Notes: generated from the sequence alone by a model not told the origin. Positions 16,796-25,528 are shown, numbered from the stretch's first letter. The stretch: 64,000 nucleotides of DNA from Enterovirga rhinocerotis (GCF_004363955.1 NZ_SNZR01000013.1:930001-994000); one strand, 5' to 3'. A program made the numbers and translations.

Positions 16796-17574
16796 CGGAA
16801 CTGCGCACCACCCCTGCGATACGCCTTGAGGGCGTCGGCCAGATCTATGGCGCGGCCGGCGATACGGTCGTGGCCGTCGAGGACGTGTCCTTCGACGTCG
16901 AGCCCGGCAAATTCGTCGTGCTCGTCGGCCCGAGCGGCTGCGGCAAGTCTTCGCTGCTGATGATGATGGCGGGCCTGCGCCATCCGAGCGGCGGGCGGAT
17001 CCTCGTCGAAGGCAAGCCCATCGACGAGCCCGATCCCGACCGGGTCGGCGTCGTCTTCCAGGAGGCGAGCCTGTTCCCCTGGCTGACGGCGGAGCAGAAC
17101 GTCGAGTTCCCGCTCTCGCTGAAGCGGACCCTGCCGAAGACGGAGCGGCTCGCCCGCGCCCGCGAGCGGCTGGACCTCGTCGGTCTCGCGGGGTTCGAGG
17201 CGCGCTACCCGCACGAACTCTCGGGCGGCATGAAGCAGCGCGTCTCGATCGCCCGCGGTCTCGCCCAGGACCCGCCCGTGCTGCTGATGGACGAGCCCTT
17301 CGCGGCGCTCGACGAGCAGACCCGCATGACGATGGGCGACGAACTCCTGCGCATCTGGGCCGAGACGAAGAAGACGGTGGTCTTCGTCACCCACTCCCTC
17401 ACCGAGGCGGTCTATCTCGCCGACGAGGTGATGGTGATGTCGGCGCGGCCGGGACGGATCATCGACCGGATCAAGGTCGATCTGCCGCGTCCGCGCACCT
17501 ACGAGATGCTGGGCGGGGAGATCTTCGGGCGGCTGCGCGACCGGATCTGGCGCCAGATCCGCACTGCGGCCTGA
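16774..17574 (+). CDS. ABC transporter ATP-binding protein, SsuB/TauB type
   Basis: This ATPase of 266 aa energises the importer encoded around it. It shows Walker A (GPSGCGKSS), Q-loop ([10 protein letters not shown]), signature ([15 protein letters not shown]), Walker B ([12 protein letters not shown]) and H-loop ([11 protein letters not shown]), all intact. The SLFPW Q-loop is typical of the nitrate/sulfonate/taurine ATPases. The start ATG 16774 lies inside the end of the permease gene, with a GGAG site before it. The frame stays open further upstream, but that part is the shadow of the permease. Confidence 0.93.
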   Translation: MRTLANVTELRTTPAIRLEGVGQIYGAAGDTVVAVEDVSFDVEPGKFVVLVGPSGCGKSSLLMMMAGLRHPSGGRILVEGKPIDEPDPDRVGVVFQEASLFPWLTAEQNVEFPLSLKRTLPKTERLARARERLDLVGLAGFEARYPHELSGGMKQRVSIARGLAQDPPVLLMDEPFAALDEQTRMTMGDELLRIWAETKKTVVFVTHSLTEAVYLADEVMVMSARPGRIIDRIKVDLPRPRTYEMLGGEIFGRLRDRIWRQIRTAA

Positions 17575-17584
17575 GGCGCACGTC

Positions 17585-18394
17585 ATGAGCCTCACCCCGA
17601 AACAGACGCGCTGGCTCATCCTCGCGCTCGTCGTCGTCCTGTGGGAGGGGCTGCCGCGCGCGGGGCTGATCGCGCCGCTCTTCCTGCCGCCGCTCACCCA
17701 GACGCTGGCCGCCGGCTTCGGCGACATCCACTCCTACGCCTCCCATCTCCTCGTGACGCTCGGCGAGGTCGCGGTCTCGCTCGTCTTCGCCTGCGGCGGC
17801 GGCATCCTGGTCGGTGCGATCCTCGGCAGCATCCCGAAGGTCGGCCGGCTGCTGCTGCCGCTGTTCTCCAGCCTCTACGCGGTGCCGCTGGTCATCCTCT
17901 ATCCGGTCTTCACCGCCTGGTTCGGGATCGGCTCGGAATCGAAGATCGCCTTCGCCTCGATCTACGGCTTCTTCCCGACCATGCTCGGCACGGCCGCCGG
18001 CATCGCGACGATCGACCCGCAATATCTGGTGGCCGCCCGCTCGATGGGGGCGAACCTGCCCCAGCGCATCCTGCGCGTCGTCGTGCCGGCCGCGATCCCG
18101 ACGGTGCTGTCGAGCTTCCGCATCGGCGGCGCGCTCGTGATCGTGGGCGTCGTCGTCTCCGAGATGCTGATCTCCTCGGCCGGGATCGGCTACCTGATCA
18201 CGAGCTACCGGACGGTGCTCGACACGCCGCGCGTCTTCGCGGCGATCCTCCTCGTCCTCATCCTCGCCATCGCCTTCGACGGCCTCGTCCAGCTCATCGA
18301 GCGCCGGACCTCGGCCTGGCGTCAGTCGGGCCGCTCTCCCGTGATCCCGGGCAAGGCGCCTCGCGGCTCCGCTTCGGCGGCCGCGGCGCCCTGA
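17585..18394 (+). CDS. ABC transporter permease, SsuC/TauC type (2)
   Basis: This second membrane subunit of the same importer has 269 aa, six predicted helices and an EAA loop (ARSMGANLPQRILRVVVPAA). It starts 10 bp after the ATPase gene. It differs clearly from permease 1 (for instance LYAVPLVILYPVFTAWFGIG against [20 protein letters not shown]), so it is not a recent duplication. The C-terminal 25 residues are an Ala/Pro/Ser-rich tail. Three bases separate it from the deacetylase gene. Confidence 0.9.
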   Translation: MSLTPKQTRWLILALVVVLWEGLPRAGLIAPLFLPPLTQTLAAGFGDIHSYASHLLVTLGEVAVSLVFACGGGILVGAILGSIPKVGRLLLPLFSSLYAVPLVILYPVFTAWFGIGSESKIAFASIYGFFPTMLGTAAGIATIDPQYLVAARSMGANLPQRILRVVVPAAIPTVLSSFRIGGALVIVGVVVSEMLISSAGIGYLITSYRTVLDTPRVFAAILLVLILAIAFDGLVQLIERRTSAWRQSGRSPVIPGKAPRGSASAAAAP

Positions 18395-18397
18395 TCG

Positions 18398-19063
18398 ATG
18401 CGCTCCCTCACGCTCACCTTCGACAACGGGCCCGAGCCCGACGTCACGCCCCGGGTGCTGGACATCCTGCGCGAGCGGGGCATCCGGACCACGTTCTTCG
18501 TGATCGGCGAGAAGCTCGCCGATCCGGAGCGGCGTGCCCTCGCGGAGCGGGCGTTCGACGAGGGGCATTGGATCGGCAACCACACCTACACCCACTCGAA
18601 GCCGCTCGGGCTGCTGCCGGGGCCGGGCGTCGCCGAGGCCGAGATCGGCCGCACGCAGGATCTGATCGGCGAGCTGTCGCATCCCGACCGGCTGTTCCGG
18701 CCCTACGGCAATGGCGGCATCATCAGCCGGGCGCTGCTCTCGCCCTCGGTCGTCGAGCATCTCGTCGAGGGCGGCTATAGCTGCGTCCTCTGGAAAGCGA
18801 TCCCGCGCGACTGGTCCGATCCCGACGGCTGGGTCGATCGCGCTCTGTCGCAATGCGAGGAGCAGGGCCGGACCGTGATGGTCCTGCACGACCTGCCCTC
18901 GGGCGCGATGGCGCATCTGCCGCGCTTCCTCGATGGCCTCGCGGCGCGCGGCATCGCGATCCGCCAGGACATTCCGCCCGAGATGATGCCGATCCGGCGA
19001 GGCCGGATCACGCAGCCCATCGCGGATTACATCTCGGACGCGCCGTCCGAATGCTCCGCCTGA
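18398..19063 (+). CDS. NodB-fold (polysaccharide deacetylase family) hydrolase
   Basis: This is a carbohydrate-esterase-4/NodB-like protein of 221 aa without a signal peptide, so it is cytoplasmic. It begins with the metal motif TFDNGPEPDVT; the second motif is GNHTYTHS with the H-x3-H metal pair. In place of the usual TFDD it has TFDN, so one catalytic/metal aspartate is asparagine, as in some allantoinase-like and small-molecule deacetylases. Being inside an importer operon it probably acts on the imported compound or a metabolite of it, not on a wall polymer. Confidence 0.85.
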   Translation: MRSLTLTFDNGPEPDVTPRVLDILRERGIRTTFFVIGEKLADPERRALAERAFDEGHWIGNHTYTHSKPLGLLPGPGVAEAEIGRTQDLIGELSHPDRLFRPYGNGGIISRALLSPSVVEHLVEGGYSCVLWKAIPRDWSDPDGWVDRALSQCEEQGRTVMVLHDLPSGAMAHLPRFLDGLAARGIAIRQDIPPEMMPIRRGRITQPIADYISDAPSECSA

Positions 19064-19089
19064 ACACGTAAGATTCCGGAGAAGACCCG

Positions 19090-20121
19090 ATGTCGAACAA
19101 GCTCCTCCCCACGACCGTCGTCGGCAGCTATCCCCAGCCCGATTGGCTCGTGGACCGCGAACTCCTCGGCTCGAAGCTCGTGCCGCGCGTCCGCGTCCGC
19201 GACGTCTGGCGTGTTCCCGAGCCCTTCCTCGAACAGGCGCAGGACGACGCCACCATCCTCGCCATCCGCGACATGGAGCGGGCCGGCATCGACATCATCA
19301 CCGATGGCGAGATGCGGCGCGAGAGCTACTCGAACCGCTTCGCGACGGCGCTCGAGGGCATCGACAACGACAATCCGGGCGAGGTGATCGGGCGGACGGG
19401 CAAGCCGACGATCGTGCCGCGCGTGGTCGGCGCGATCCGGCGCCGCGAGGCCGTCGAGGTGCGGGATATCGAGTTCCTGCGCCGCAACACGGATCGGGCC
19501 GTGAAGCTTACGCTGCCCGGCCCCTACACGATGGCGCAGCAGGCGAAGAACGAGTTCTATGCCGACGAGGAGGAGATGGCGATGGCCTTCGCCGCCGTCG
19601 TCAACGAGGAACTCAAGGACCTCAAGCGCGCCGGCGCCGACGTGATCCAGCTCGACGAGCCCTGGCTCCAGGGACGGCCGGACGGAGCGGCGCGCTACGG
19701 CGTCAAGGCGATCAACCGGGCGCTGGAAGGCGTCGAGGGGCCGACCGTCATCCATGTCTGCTTCGGCTACGCCGCGATGGTGAGCGAGAAGCCGTCCGGC
19801 TATTCCGTCCTGCCGCAGCTCGCCGATTGCGCGGCCGACCAGATCTCGATCGAGGCCGCCCAGCCGAAGGTCGATCTCGGCGTCCTCAAGGACCTTGCCG
19901 GCAAGACCATCCTGCTCGGCGTCCTGAACCTCGGCGACAAGAGCGTCGAGACGCCGGAGACCGTGGCCGAGCGCATCCGGGCCGGGCTGAAATACGTTCC
20001 CGCGGACAAGCTCGTCCCGGCGCCCGATTGCGGCATGAAGTACCTCTCGCGCGAGGCCGCTTTCGGCAAGCTGCGGTCTCTCGCCGAGGGCGCCGCGATC
20101 GTGCGCCGCGAAATCCAGTAG
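19090..20121 (+). CDS. Core MetE-like methyltransferase (cobalamin-independent)
   Basis: This 343-residue protein covers only the catalytic barrel of cobalamin-independent methionine synthase; full MetE is about 750 aa. It opens with LLPTTVVGSYPQPDWLVD, typical of short archaeal-style MetE proteins. Predicted zinc ligands are His and Cys in VIHVCFGY, a downstream Glu (QISIEAAQPK) and Cys in PDCGMKY. The folate-binding N-terminal half is missing, so the methyl donor may be methylcobalamin, a corrinoid protein or a methylated substrate. Its place between a deacetylase and an FAH hydrolase suggests a catabolic demethylation or thiol-methyl transfer; this is inference. Confidence 0.87.
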   Translation: MSNKLLPTTVVGSYPQPDWLVDRELLGSKLVPRVRVRDVWRVPEPFLEQAQDDATILAIRDMERAGIDIITDGEMRRESYSNRFATALEGIDNDNPGEVIGRTGKPTIVPRVVGAIRRREAVEVRDIEFLRRNTDRAVKLTLPGPYTMAQQAKNEFYADEEEMAMAFAAVVNEELKDLKRAGADVIQLDEPWLQGRPDGAARYGVKAINRALEGVEGPTVIHVCFGYAAMVSEKPSGYSVLPQLADCAADQISIEAAQPKVDLGVLKDLAGKTILLGVLNLGDKSVETPETVAERIRAGLKYVPADKLVPAPDCGMKYLSREAAFGKLRSLAEGAAIVRREIQ

Positions 20122-20150
20122 CCCCAGCCTCGCAGCCAGGAACCCGATCC

Positions 20151-21017
20151 ATGCGCTTCTCCTCGATCCGGACGACGGCGGGCGACACGCTCGCCGTCAG
20201 GTTGGAAGACGGCCTCCACGACCTGCGCGCCATCGACCCGTCGCTCCCCGACGGCGTCGGCGCGCTGGTCGCCGGCGGGCCTGACCTGATGGCTCGCGCC
20301 GGCCAGGCGGCGAAGGACGCGACGGCCGCATCGCGGCTCGACGAGGCCTCGCTCTCCTACCGCCCGCTGATCGAGCGGCCGGGCAAGATCATCTGCATCG
20401 GCCGCAACTATGCCGCCCATGCGCGGGAGGGCGGCGCGGAGCCGCTCGCCTATCCGGACGTCTTCATGCGCAGCGCGTCCTCACTCGTCGCGCATGGCGA
20501 GCCGCTGGTGCGGCCGCGCGCCTCGGACAAGTTCGATTACGAGGGCGAACTCGTCTTCGTCGTCGGCCGCAAGGCGCGGCACGTCCGCGCCGCGGACGCC
20601 TACGGCATCATCGCCGGCTATTCGCTCTTCAACGAGGGCTCGCTGCGCGACTACCAGCGCAAGGCGACCCAGTGGACGATGGGCAAGAACTTCGACGGCA
20701 CGGGCGCCTTCGGCCCCGATCTCGTCACCCCCGACGAACTGCCCGAGGGCGCCGACGGCCTCCGCCTGACGACCGTGCTCAACGGGCAGGTCATGCAGGA
20801 CGGCAACACGCACGACTTCATCTTCCCCGTCGCCCGGGTGATCGAGATCCTGACCGAGGCGATGACGCTCGAGCCTGGCGACGTCGTCGTGACGGGGACG
20901 CCGGCCGGCGTCGGCTATGCCCGCAACCCGCCCGTCTTCATGAAGCCGGGCGACGCGGTCGAGGTGACGATCGAGAAGGTCGGCACGCTGCGGAACACCG
21001 TGCGCGACGAGGCCTGA
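20151..21017 (+). CDS. Fumarylacetoacetate hydrolase family protein
   Basis: This FAH-fold hydrolase/decarboxylase of 288 aa carries the metal-binding pattern FDYEGELVFVVGR and the C-terminal motif GDVVVTGTPAGVGYAR. The short N-terminal domain (RFSSIRTTAGDTLAVR) is as in single-domain bacterial FAH enzymes. Such proteins hydrolyse C-C bonds of acylpyruvates or decarboxylate/hydrate aromatic ring-cleavage products. The start ATG 20151 follows the MetE-like gene by 29 bp. It is the last gene of the importer operon before a large inverted repeat. Confidence 0.9.
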   Translation: MRFSSIRTTAGDTLAVRLEDGLHDLRAIDPSLPDGVGALVAGGPDLMARAGQAAKDATAASRLDEASLSYRPLIERPGKIICIGRNYAAHAREGGAEPLAYPDVFMRSASSLVAHGEPLVRPRASDKFDYEGELVFVVGRKARHVRAADAYGIIAGYSLFNEGSLRDYQRKATQWTMGKNFDGTGAFGPDLVTPDELPEGADGLRLTTVLNGQVMQDGNTHDFIFPVARVIEILTEAMTLEPGDVVVTGTPAGVGYARNPPVFMKPGDAVEVTIEKVGTLRNTVRDEA

Positions 21018-21081
21018 CGGCGGCTGAGGGGAGGGGGCTCAGCCCTTCTCTGGGGAGAGCAGCTCGCGATTGATGCTCTTC

Positions 21082-21230
21082 CCACCCTCCCCTGGAGGGG
21101 GAGGGTCGACGGCGAAGCCGGCGGGGTGGGGTGAAACCACCTTGTCCCATCGCCGGCGCCGTCGAGGCGGAGACCGCGCGTCACCCCACCCCGGACCTTC
21201 GGTCCGACCCTCCCCCTCCAGGGGAGGGTT
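21082..21230. repeat. Large paired inverted repeat (REP/BIME-like)
   Basis: Two arms of about 50 bases, 21082-21134 and 21181-21230, are inverted copies (CCCTCCCCTGGAGGGGGAGG ... GGGGTGGGGTGA), separated by a 46-base loop. Each arm holds its own short CCCTCCCC-TGGAG-GGGGAGGG hairpin. The element fills the 365-bp gap after the FAH gene, where no gene is supported. REP-like elements of this type are dispersed in several Rhizobiales genomes. It could terminate the upstream operon. Confidence 0.8.
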
Positions 21231-21382
21231 GCTCATCCCTGGCGCTGCTTTCCGAGCCGGCGATCCGGCTGGTCGCCGGGATGGATGCGGATGGCTAGCG
21301 GCGCCCCTCGGGCGGCGTTAGGACATCGCATCGGGACGTCGTGAAGGTCGATCACAAGGCCGTCCCGCCGGGAGGGTTTGGG

Positions 21383-22003
21383 ATGGCAGACGGAACGAGT
21401 GGTTCGACGACCGATTGGCCGGCGCGCTTCAAGACGGCGGCGACCGCCATCATCAGCGACAACCTCGATCGCCTCGCGGGCGCGGTCGGGCTCCGGCCTT
21501 TCCATCGCGGCGGGACGATGGCGGGCACCGCCTTCACCATCCGGACGGCGGCGGGCGACAACCGGGCCATCCACGAGGCGCTCGAGCTGTTCCGGCCGGG
21601 CGACGTGCTCGTCGTCGACGGCGGAGGGGACACGAGCCGCGCCCTCATCGGCGAGATCATCTCGACCATCGCCCAGCAACGCGGGGCGGCGGGCATGGTG
21701 ATCGACGGGGCCATCCGCGACGCGGGCGCGTTGGCGCGCTCCGATTTCCCGGTCTTCGCGAGGGTTGCCATCCACCGCGGCCCCTACAAGAACGGCCCGG
21801 GCGAGACGGGCGTGCCGGTCTCGATCGGCGGCATGGTGGTCCATCCGGGCGACATCGTCGTCGGCGACGAGGACGGCGTCGTCGCCTTCTCCCCCGAGAT
21901 CGCTGCTGATCTCCGCGCGGCCGTGACGGCGCAGGAGGAGAAGGAGGAGGAGATCCTCAAAAGCGTCCGCGACGGCACGTATCGGGGCGCCTACGCGAAA
22001 TAG
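21383..22003 (+). CDS. RraA-like protein (HMG aldolase/oxaloacetate decarboxylase type)
   Basis: This RraA-family protein of 206 aa carries the metal/substrate motif GMVIDGAIRDAGAL, matching the G-x3-DG-x2-RD signature of bacterial 4-hydroxy-4-methyl-2-oxoglutarate aldolases with oxaloacetate decarboxylase activity. The tail has GGMVVHPGDIVVGDEDGVV, also typical. The start ATG 21383 has GGGAGG seven bases upstream; a GTG at 21341 in frame lacks a ribosome site. It lies alone between two dispersed repeats. RNase E regulation is unlikely here; an aldolase or decarboxylase role is more probable. Confidence 0.87.
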   Translation: MADGTSGSTTDWPARFKTAATAIISDNLDRLAGAVGLRPFHRGGTMAGTAFTIRTAAGDNRAIHEALELFRPGDVLVVDGGGDTSRALIGEIISTIAQQRGAAGMVIDGAIRDAGALARSDFPVFARVAIHRGPYKNGPGETGVPVSIGGMVVHPGDIVVGDEDGVVAFSPEIAADLRAAVTAQEEKEEEILKSVRDGTYRGAYAK

Positions 22004-22013
22004 TCCACTCGAC

Positions 22014-22100
22014 GTCCTCATGCTGAAGCGCCGGCCGAAGGCCGGCCTCGAAGCACGCATCCGTCGAGGCTCGGCTTCGCCGAGCGCCTCAGGATGAGGA
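22014..22100. repeat. Dispersed palindromic repeat with two internal hairpins
   Basis: The outer ends (GTCCTCATGCTGAAGCGC and GCGCCTCAGGATGAGGA) are imperfect inverted copies. Inside are two perfect 7-bp hairpins: GCCGGCC-GAA-GGCCGGC (22030-22046) and GCTCGGC-TTC-GCCGAGC (22069-22085). The architecture is that of a mobile REP-like intergenic element. It sits between two convergent genes and may also act as a transcription barrier. Confidence 0.75.
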
Positions 22101-22123
22101 GCGGGAAGCGGCGCCGATCCTGC

Positions 22124-22978
22124 TCAGTCCCAGGACGCCTCGGCCGTCATGCACAGCGTGCCGTCGGCCTTCGCGGTCCAGAGCTTCAGCCCCTCGCCGT
22201 CGGGCGAGGCGTGCAGCGAGAAGGCATCGTCGTCGAAGAGGGGCGAGAGGCCGCGGAAGGCGAAGCGGGCGGGCGGCTTGCCGCGCAGGTCGCCGGCATA
22301 GTCGCAGAGCATCGCCGCCTGCATCGGCCCGTGGACGATGAGCCCGGGATAGCCCTCGACCTCCGTCACGTAGCGGCGGTCGTAATGGATGCGGTGGCCG
22401 TTGAAGGTCAGGGCCGAGTAGCGGAACAGCAGCGTCGCATCGGCGGTCATCGGCCGGCTGTGCTGGCCCTGCTCGGCCTTCGGCGGCGCCTTGGCCGCGC
22501 CGCCGGGCGGATCGAGGTCGCGATAGACGACATCCTGCCGCTCCTCGACGACGACCCGGTCGCCGGCTTCGATCCGGTGCGAGACCGTGACGAAGCAGAG
22601 CGCGCCGGTGCGCCCGTGCTTCAGGACGACGTCCTCGATCCGAGAGACCCGCCGGACGGCATCGCCTACGGCGAGGTCGCCGTGGAAGACGAAGCTGCCG
22701 CCGGCCCACATCCGCCGCGGCAGCGGAACCGGCGGCAGGAAGCCGCCGCGCTTCGGATGGCCGTCCGGCCCGAGCCCGGATGCCGGAACGGCCGGCTGCG
22801 CCAGGCAGAAATGGATCAGGCGCGGGACGACCCCGCCCACCGGCGGCGCCTCGGCCGGCCGGTCGAACATCGCGTGATACTTGCGGGCGAGGTCCTCCGT
22901 GACGAGGTCCTCCCGGACCTCCTCGCGGCCGATCCAGCTCCGCAGATGATCGATGTCGAGGGCGTCCGTCCCGCTCAT
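22124..22978 (-). CDS. HTD2-like / mesaconyl-C4-CoA-hydratase-like MaoC protein
   Basis: This double-hot-dog dehydratase-like protein of 284 aa has a FAS1-type N-terminal domain (LARKYHAMFDRPAEAPPVGG) and a C-terminal hydratase domain with TFNGHRIHYDRRY and GYPGLIVHGP. This combination is typical of HTD2, itaconyl-CoA and mesaconyl-C4-CoA hydratases. The start ATG 22978 is ten bases after the acyl-CoA dehydrogenase stop. The two genes form an operon and probably act on the same acyl-CoA, oxidation then hydration. The first block (VEERQDVVYRD) is also family-typical. Confidence 0.87.
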   Translation of the reverse strand: MSGTDALDIDHLRSWIGREEVREDLVTEDLARKYHAMFDRPAEAPPVGGVVPRLIHFCLAQPAVPASGLGPDGHPKRGGFLPPVPLPRRMWAGGSFVFHGDLAVGDAVRRVSRIEDVVLKHGRTGALCFVTVSHRIEAGDRVVVEERQDVVYRDLDPPGGAAKAPPKAEQGQHSRPMTADATLLFRYSALTFNGHRIHYDRRYVTEVEGYPGLIVHGPMQAAMLCDYAGDLRGKPPARFAFRGLSPLFDDDAFSLHASPDGEGLKLWTAKADGTLCMTAEASWD

Positions 22979-22988
22979 GATTGCGTCC

Positions 22989-24155
22989 TCAGAACGAGCG
23001 CGGCAGGCCGAGGACGTGCTCGGCGACGTAGGAATAGATGAGGTTCGTCGAGATCGGCGCGACCTGGTAGAGGCGCGTCTCGCGGAACTTCCGCTCGACG
23101 TCGTATTCGGCCGCGAAGCCGAAGCCGCCATGGAACTGGAGGCAGGCATTGGCCGCTTCCCAGGACGCCTTGGCGGCGAGATACTTCGCCATGTTGGCCT
23201 GGGTGCCGCAGGGCTCGTGCGCGTCGTAGCGGCGGCAGGCCTCGAAGCGCATCAGGTTCGCCGCCTCGACCTCCATGAAGGCGTCGGCGATCGGGAACTG
23301 GACGCCCTGGTTCTGCCCGATCGGGCGCCCGAAGACGACGCGCTCCTTGGCATAGGCCGTGACCTTGTCGATGAACCAGTAGCCGTCGCCGATGCATTCG
23401 GCGGCGATGAGGGTGCGTTCGGCGTTGAGGCCGGTCAGGATGTATTTGAAGCCCTGGCCTTCCTCGCCGATCAGGTTCTCCGCCGGGATCTCGAGATCGT
23501 CGAAGAAGAGTTCGTTGGTCTCGTGGTTGACCATGTTCAGGATGGGATTGACCTTGAGCCCCTTGCCGACCGCATCCTTCAGGTCGACGATGAAGATCGA
23601 CATGCCCTCGGACTTCTTGCGGACCTGGTCGAGCGGCGTCGTGCGCGCGAGGAGGATCATGAGGTCCGAATGCTGGATACGGCTGATCCAGACCTTCTGC
23701 CCGTTGACGACGTAGCGGTCGTTGCCCTTCTTGACCGCCGTCGTCTTGATCTTCGTCGTGTCGGTGCCGGTCGTCGGCTCGGTCACGCCCATCGATTGGA
23801 GGCGGAGTTCGCCGGTCGCGATCTTGGGCAGGTAGCGCCGCTTCTGCTCTTCCGAGCCGTGCCGGATGAGCGTGCCCATATTGTACATCTGGCCGTGGCA
23901 GGCTCCGGAATTGCCGCCCGAGCGGTTGATCTCCTCCATGATCACGGAGGCTTCCGTGAGGCCGAGGCCCGATCCGCCATATTCCTCGGGGATGAGGGCG
24001 GCCATCCAGCCGGCCTTCGTCAGCGCCTCGACGAACTCTTCAGGGTAGCCGCGGGCCTCGTCGATCTTGCGATGGTACTCGGCCGGGAACTCGGCGCAGA
24101 GCGCGCGGATCGCATCCCGGATCTCGTCGAAGCCCTGGCCTGCCGTGGTCTGCAT
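22989..24155 (-). CDS. Acyl-CoA dehydrogenase
   Basis: This FAD-dependent acyl-CoA dehydrogenase of 388 aa has the FAD/substrate motif SMGVTEPTTGTDTT, the WISRIQHSDLMILLAR segment, and a C-terminal QFHGGFGFAAEYDVER. The usual catalytic Glu of the YEGT loop is replaced (LYQVAPIS). A Glu is present in LNAERTLIAAE, where isovaleryl-CoA and long-chain dehydrogenases keep theirs, so a branched or bulky substrate is plausible. ATG 24155 is preceded by a GAGG site. Electrons would go to ETF, not encoded in this window. Confidence 0.9.
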   Translation of the reverse strand: MQTTAGQGFDEIRDAIRALCAEFPAEYHRKIDEARGYPEEFVEALTKAGWMAALIPEEYGGSGLGLTEASVIMEEINRSGGNSGACHGQMYNMGTLIRHGSEEQKRRYLPKIATGELRLQSMGVTEPTTGTDTTKIKTTAVKKGNDRYVVNGQKVWISRIQHSDLMILLARTTPLDQVRKKSEGMSIFIVDLKDAVGKGLKVNPILNMVNHETNELFFDDLEIPAENLIGEEGQGFKYILTGLNAERTLIAAECIGDGYWFIDKVTAYAKERVVFGRPIGQNQGVQFPIADAFMEVEAANLMRFEACRRYDAHEPCGTQANMAKYLAAKASWEAANACLQFHGGFGFAAEYDVERKFRETRLYQVAPISTNLIYSYVAEHVLGLPRSF

Positions 24156-24273
24156 GGATGTGCCCTCGGTCCCTTTTTCGATTTGTCCGACCTTATCGCG
24201 GCAAGGCGGCGCCGCATCCCTACAGGCTTTGGGCTCGGCCAGCCAAGGGGGAGAGGCGAAACAATCGAATCCC

Positions 24274-24305
24274 GGCGCCACCGGGTGCCGCCCGCAGGTG
24301 GCGCC
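24274..24305. terminator. Possible hairpin behind the Bug gene
   Basis: GGCGCCACC (24274-24282) and GGTGGCGCC (24297-24305) form a perfect 9-bp stem with a 14-base loop. It lies after the stop of the Bug gene and before the acyl-CoA dehydrogenase start. No U-run follows, so it is at best a weak intrinsic terminator or a regulatory hairpin. Confidence 0.35.
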
Positions 24306-24392
24306 CGATGGCGGTGGAGCGCATCCGGCGCGCTCAGGCCAGGAGGGGAAGGCGGACCGGCGCGACGACGCGATCCGGCCGCGAGGGCGCTT

Positions 24393-25373
24393 CTATTGGC
24401 CCATCGTCACGCCGGCCTTCTTGATCACCGGCGTCCAGCGATCGATCTCGGCCTTGACGAAACCCTGGAGCCCGGCAGGCGTCGAGAGGCTTTTTTCGGG
24501 CACGTCCGCTCCGAGTTCGGCAAAGCGCGTCTTGGTGTTCGGGTGGTTGAGGGCATCCACGAGGGCGGCGTTGAGCTTGTCGACGATCGGCTGCGGCGTG
24601 TTCTTCGGCAGGAACATCGCGTTCCAGACCTGCACCTGATACTCCGGCAGCCCGGCTTCCGCGGTGGTCGGCGTATCCGGAAGCGAGGGCGCCCGCTCCT
24701 TCTGCGCCACGGCGTAGGCCTTGATCGTGCCGGCCTGAGCCTGCGGTGCGACGCCGACGATCTGGTCGCAGAGGTAATCGACCTGGCCGCCCATGATGTC
24801 GTTCATGGCCGGCCCCGTGCCGCGATAGGGCACTTCGGTCGGCTTCACCCCGATGATCGAATTGAAGAGCAGGCAGGTCGTGTGAGAGACCGAGCCGATC
24901 CCCGCATGGGCGTTCGTCACCTTGCTGCCCTGCTCCTTCAGATAGGCGACCAAGCTCTTGAGGTCGGTCGACGGCAGGTCCTTCCTGGAGACGACGAGGA
25001 TCGGGTTCGTGTTGACGAGGCCGACCGGCGTGAAATCCTGGAGCGGATCGTAGCGGAGCTTCGGGTTCAGGGCGACGGCGGCCGCGTGGGTGCCGGTATG
25101 GCCGATGAGGAAGGAATAGCCGTCGGGATCGGCCCTCGAGACGCGCAGGCTCGCCGTCTGGCCGCTCGCCCCGACGACGTTCTCGACCACGACCGTCTGG
25201 CCGAGCGAGCGCGACATCTGGTCGGCGATGATGCGCCCGACGACGTCGGTCGGCCCGCCGGCCGCGAAGGGAATGACCATCGTCACGGGGCGGGTCGGAT
25301 AGGTCTGGGCCTGCGCCGCGCCGATGGAGAGGCCGAACGCGGCCGCCAGAATGGCAGCTCTTCGCGTGAACAT
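24393..25373 (-). CDS. Bug/TctC-family tripartite tricarboxylate transporter binding protein
   Basis: This periplasmic solute receptor of 326 aa has a signal peptide (MFTRRAAILAAAFGLSIG, cleavage after AAQAQ). The mature start TYPTRPVTMVIPFAAGGPTD is the family hallmark. No TctA/TctB membrane partners are in the window, so it is one of the many orphan Bug proteins of proteobacteria. It lies behind the hppD gene with a 155-bp gap, in the same direction. The ligand is probably a carboxylate, but cannot be named. Confidence 0.92.
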   Translation of the reverse strand: MFTRRAAILAAAFGLSIGAAQAQTYPTRPVTMVIPFAAGGPTDVVGRIIADQMSRSLGQTVVVENVVGASGQTASLRVSRADPDGYSFLIGHTGTHAAAVALNPKLRYDPLQDFTPVGLVNTNPILVVSRKDLPSTDLKSLVAYLKEQGSKVTNAHAGIGSVSHTTCLLFNSIIGVKPTEVPYRGTGPAMNDIMGGQVDYLCDQIVGVAPQAQAGTIKAYAVAQKERAPSLPDTPTTAEAGLPEYQVQVWNAMFLPKNTPQPIVDKLNAALVDALNHPNTKTRFAELGADVPEKSLSTPAGLQGFVKAEIDRWTPVIKKAGVTMGQ

Positions 25374-25528
25374 GCTCGGGTTCCTTCCCTGGATGGACCG
25401 GCCCTTCCGGCGGGCCGTGTCGCCATCACCCTGGCGCAAGGAGGAGAGCGCGATCAAGTCGACCTTCGACGCGTGCGCAAGGCCGCGCCCCACCGGACGA
25501 TCGGAGCCGCGCCCGGTCGGCGCCCGAC

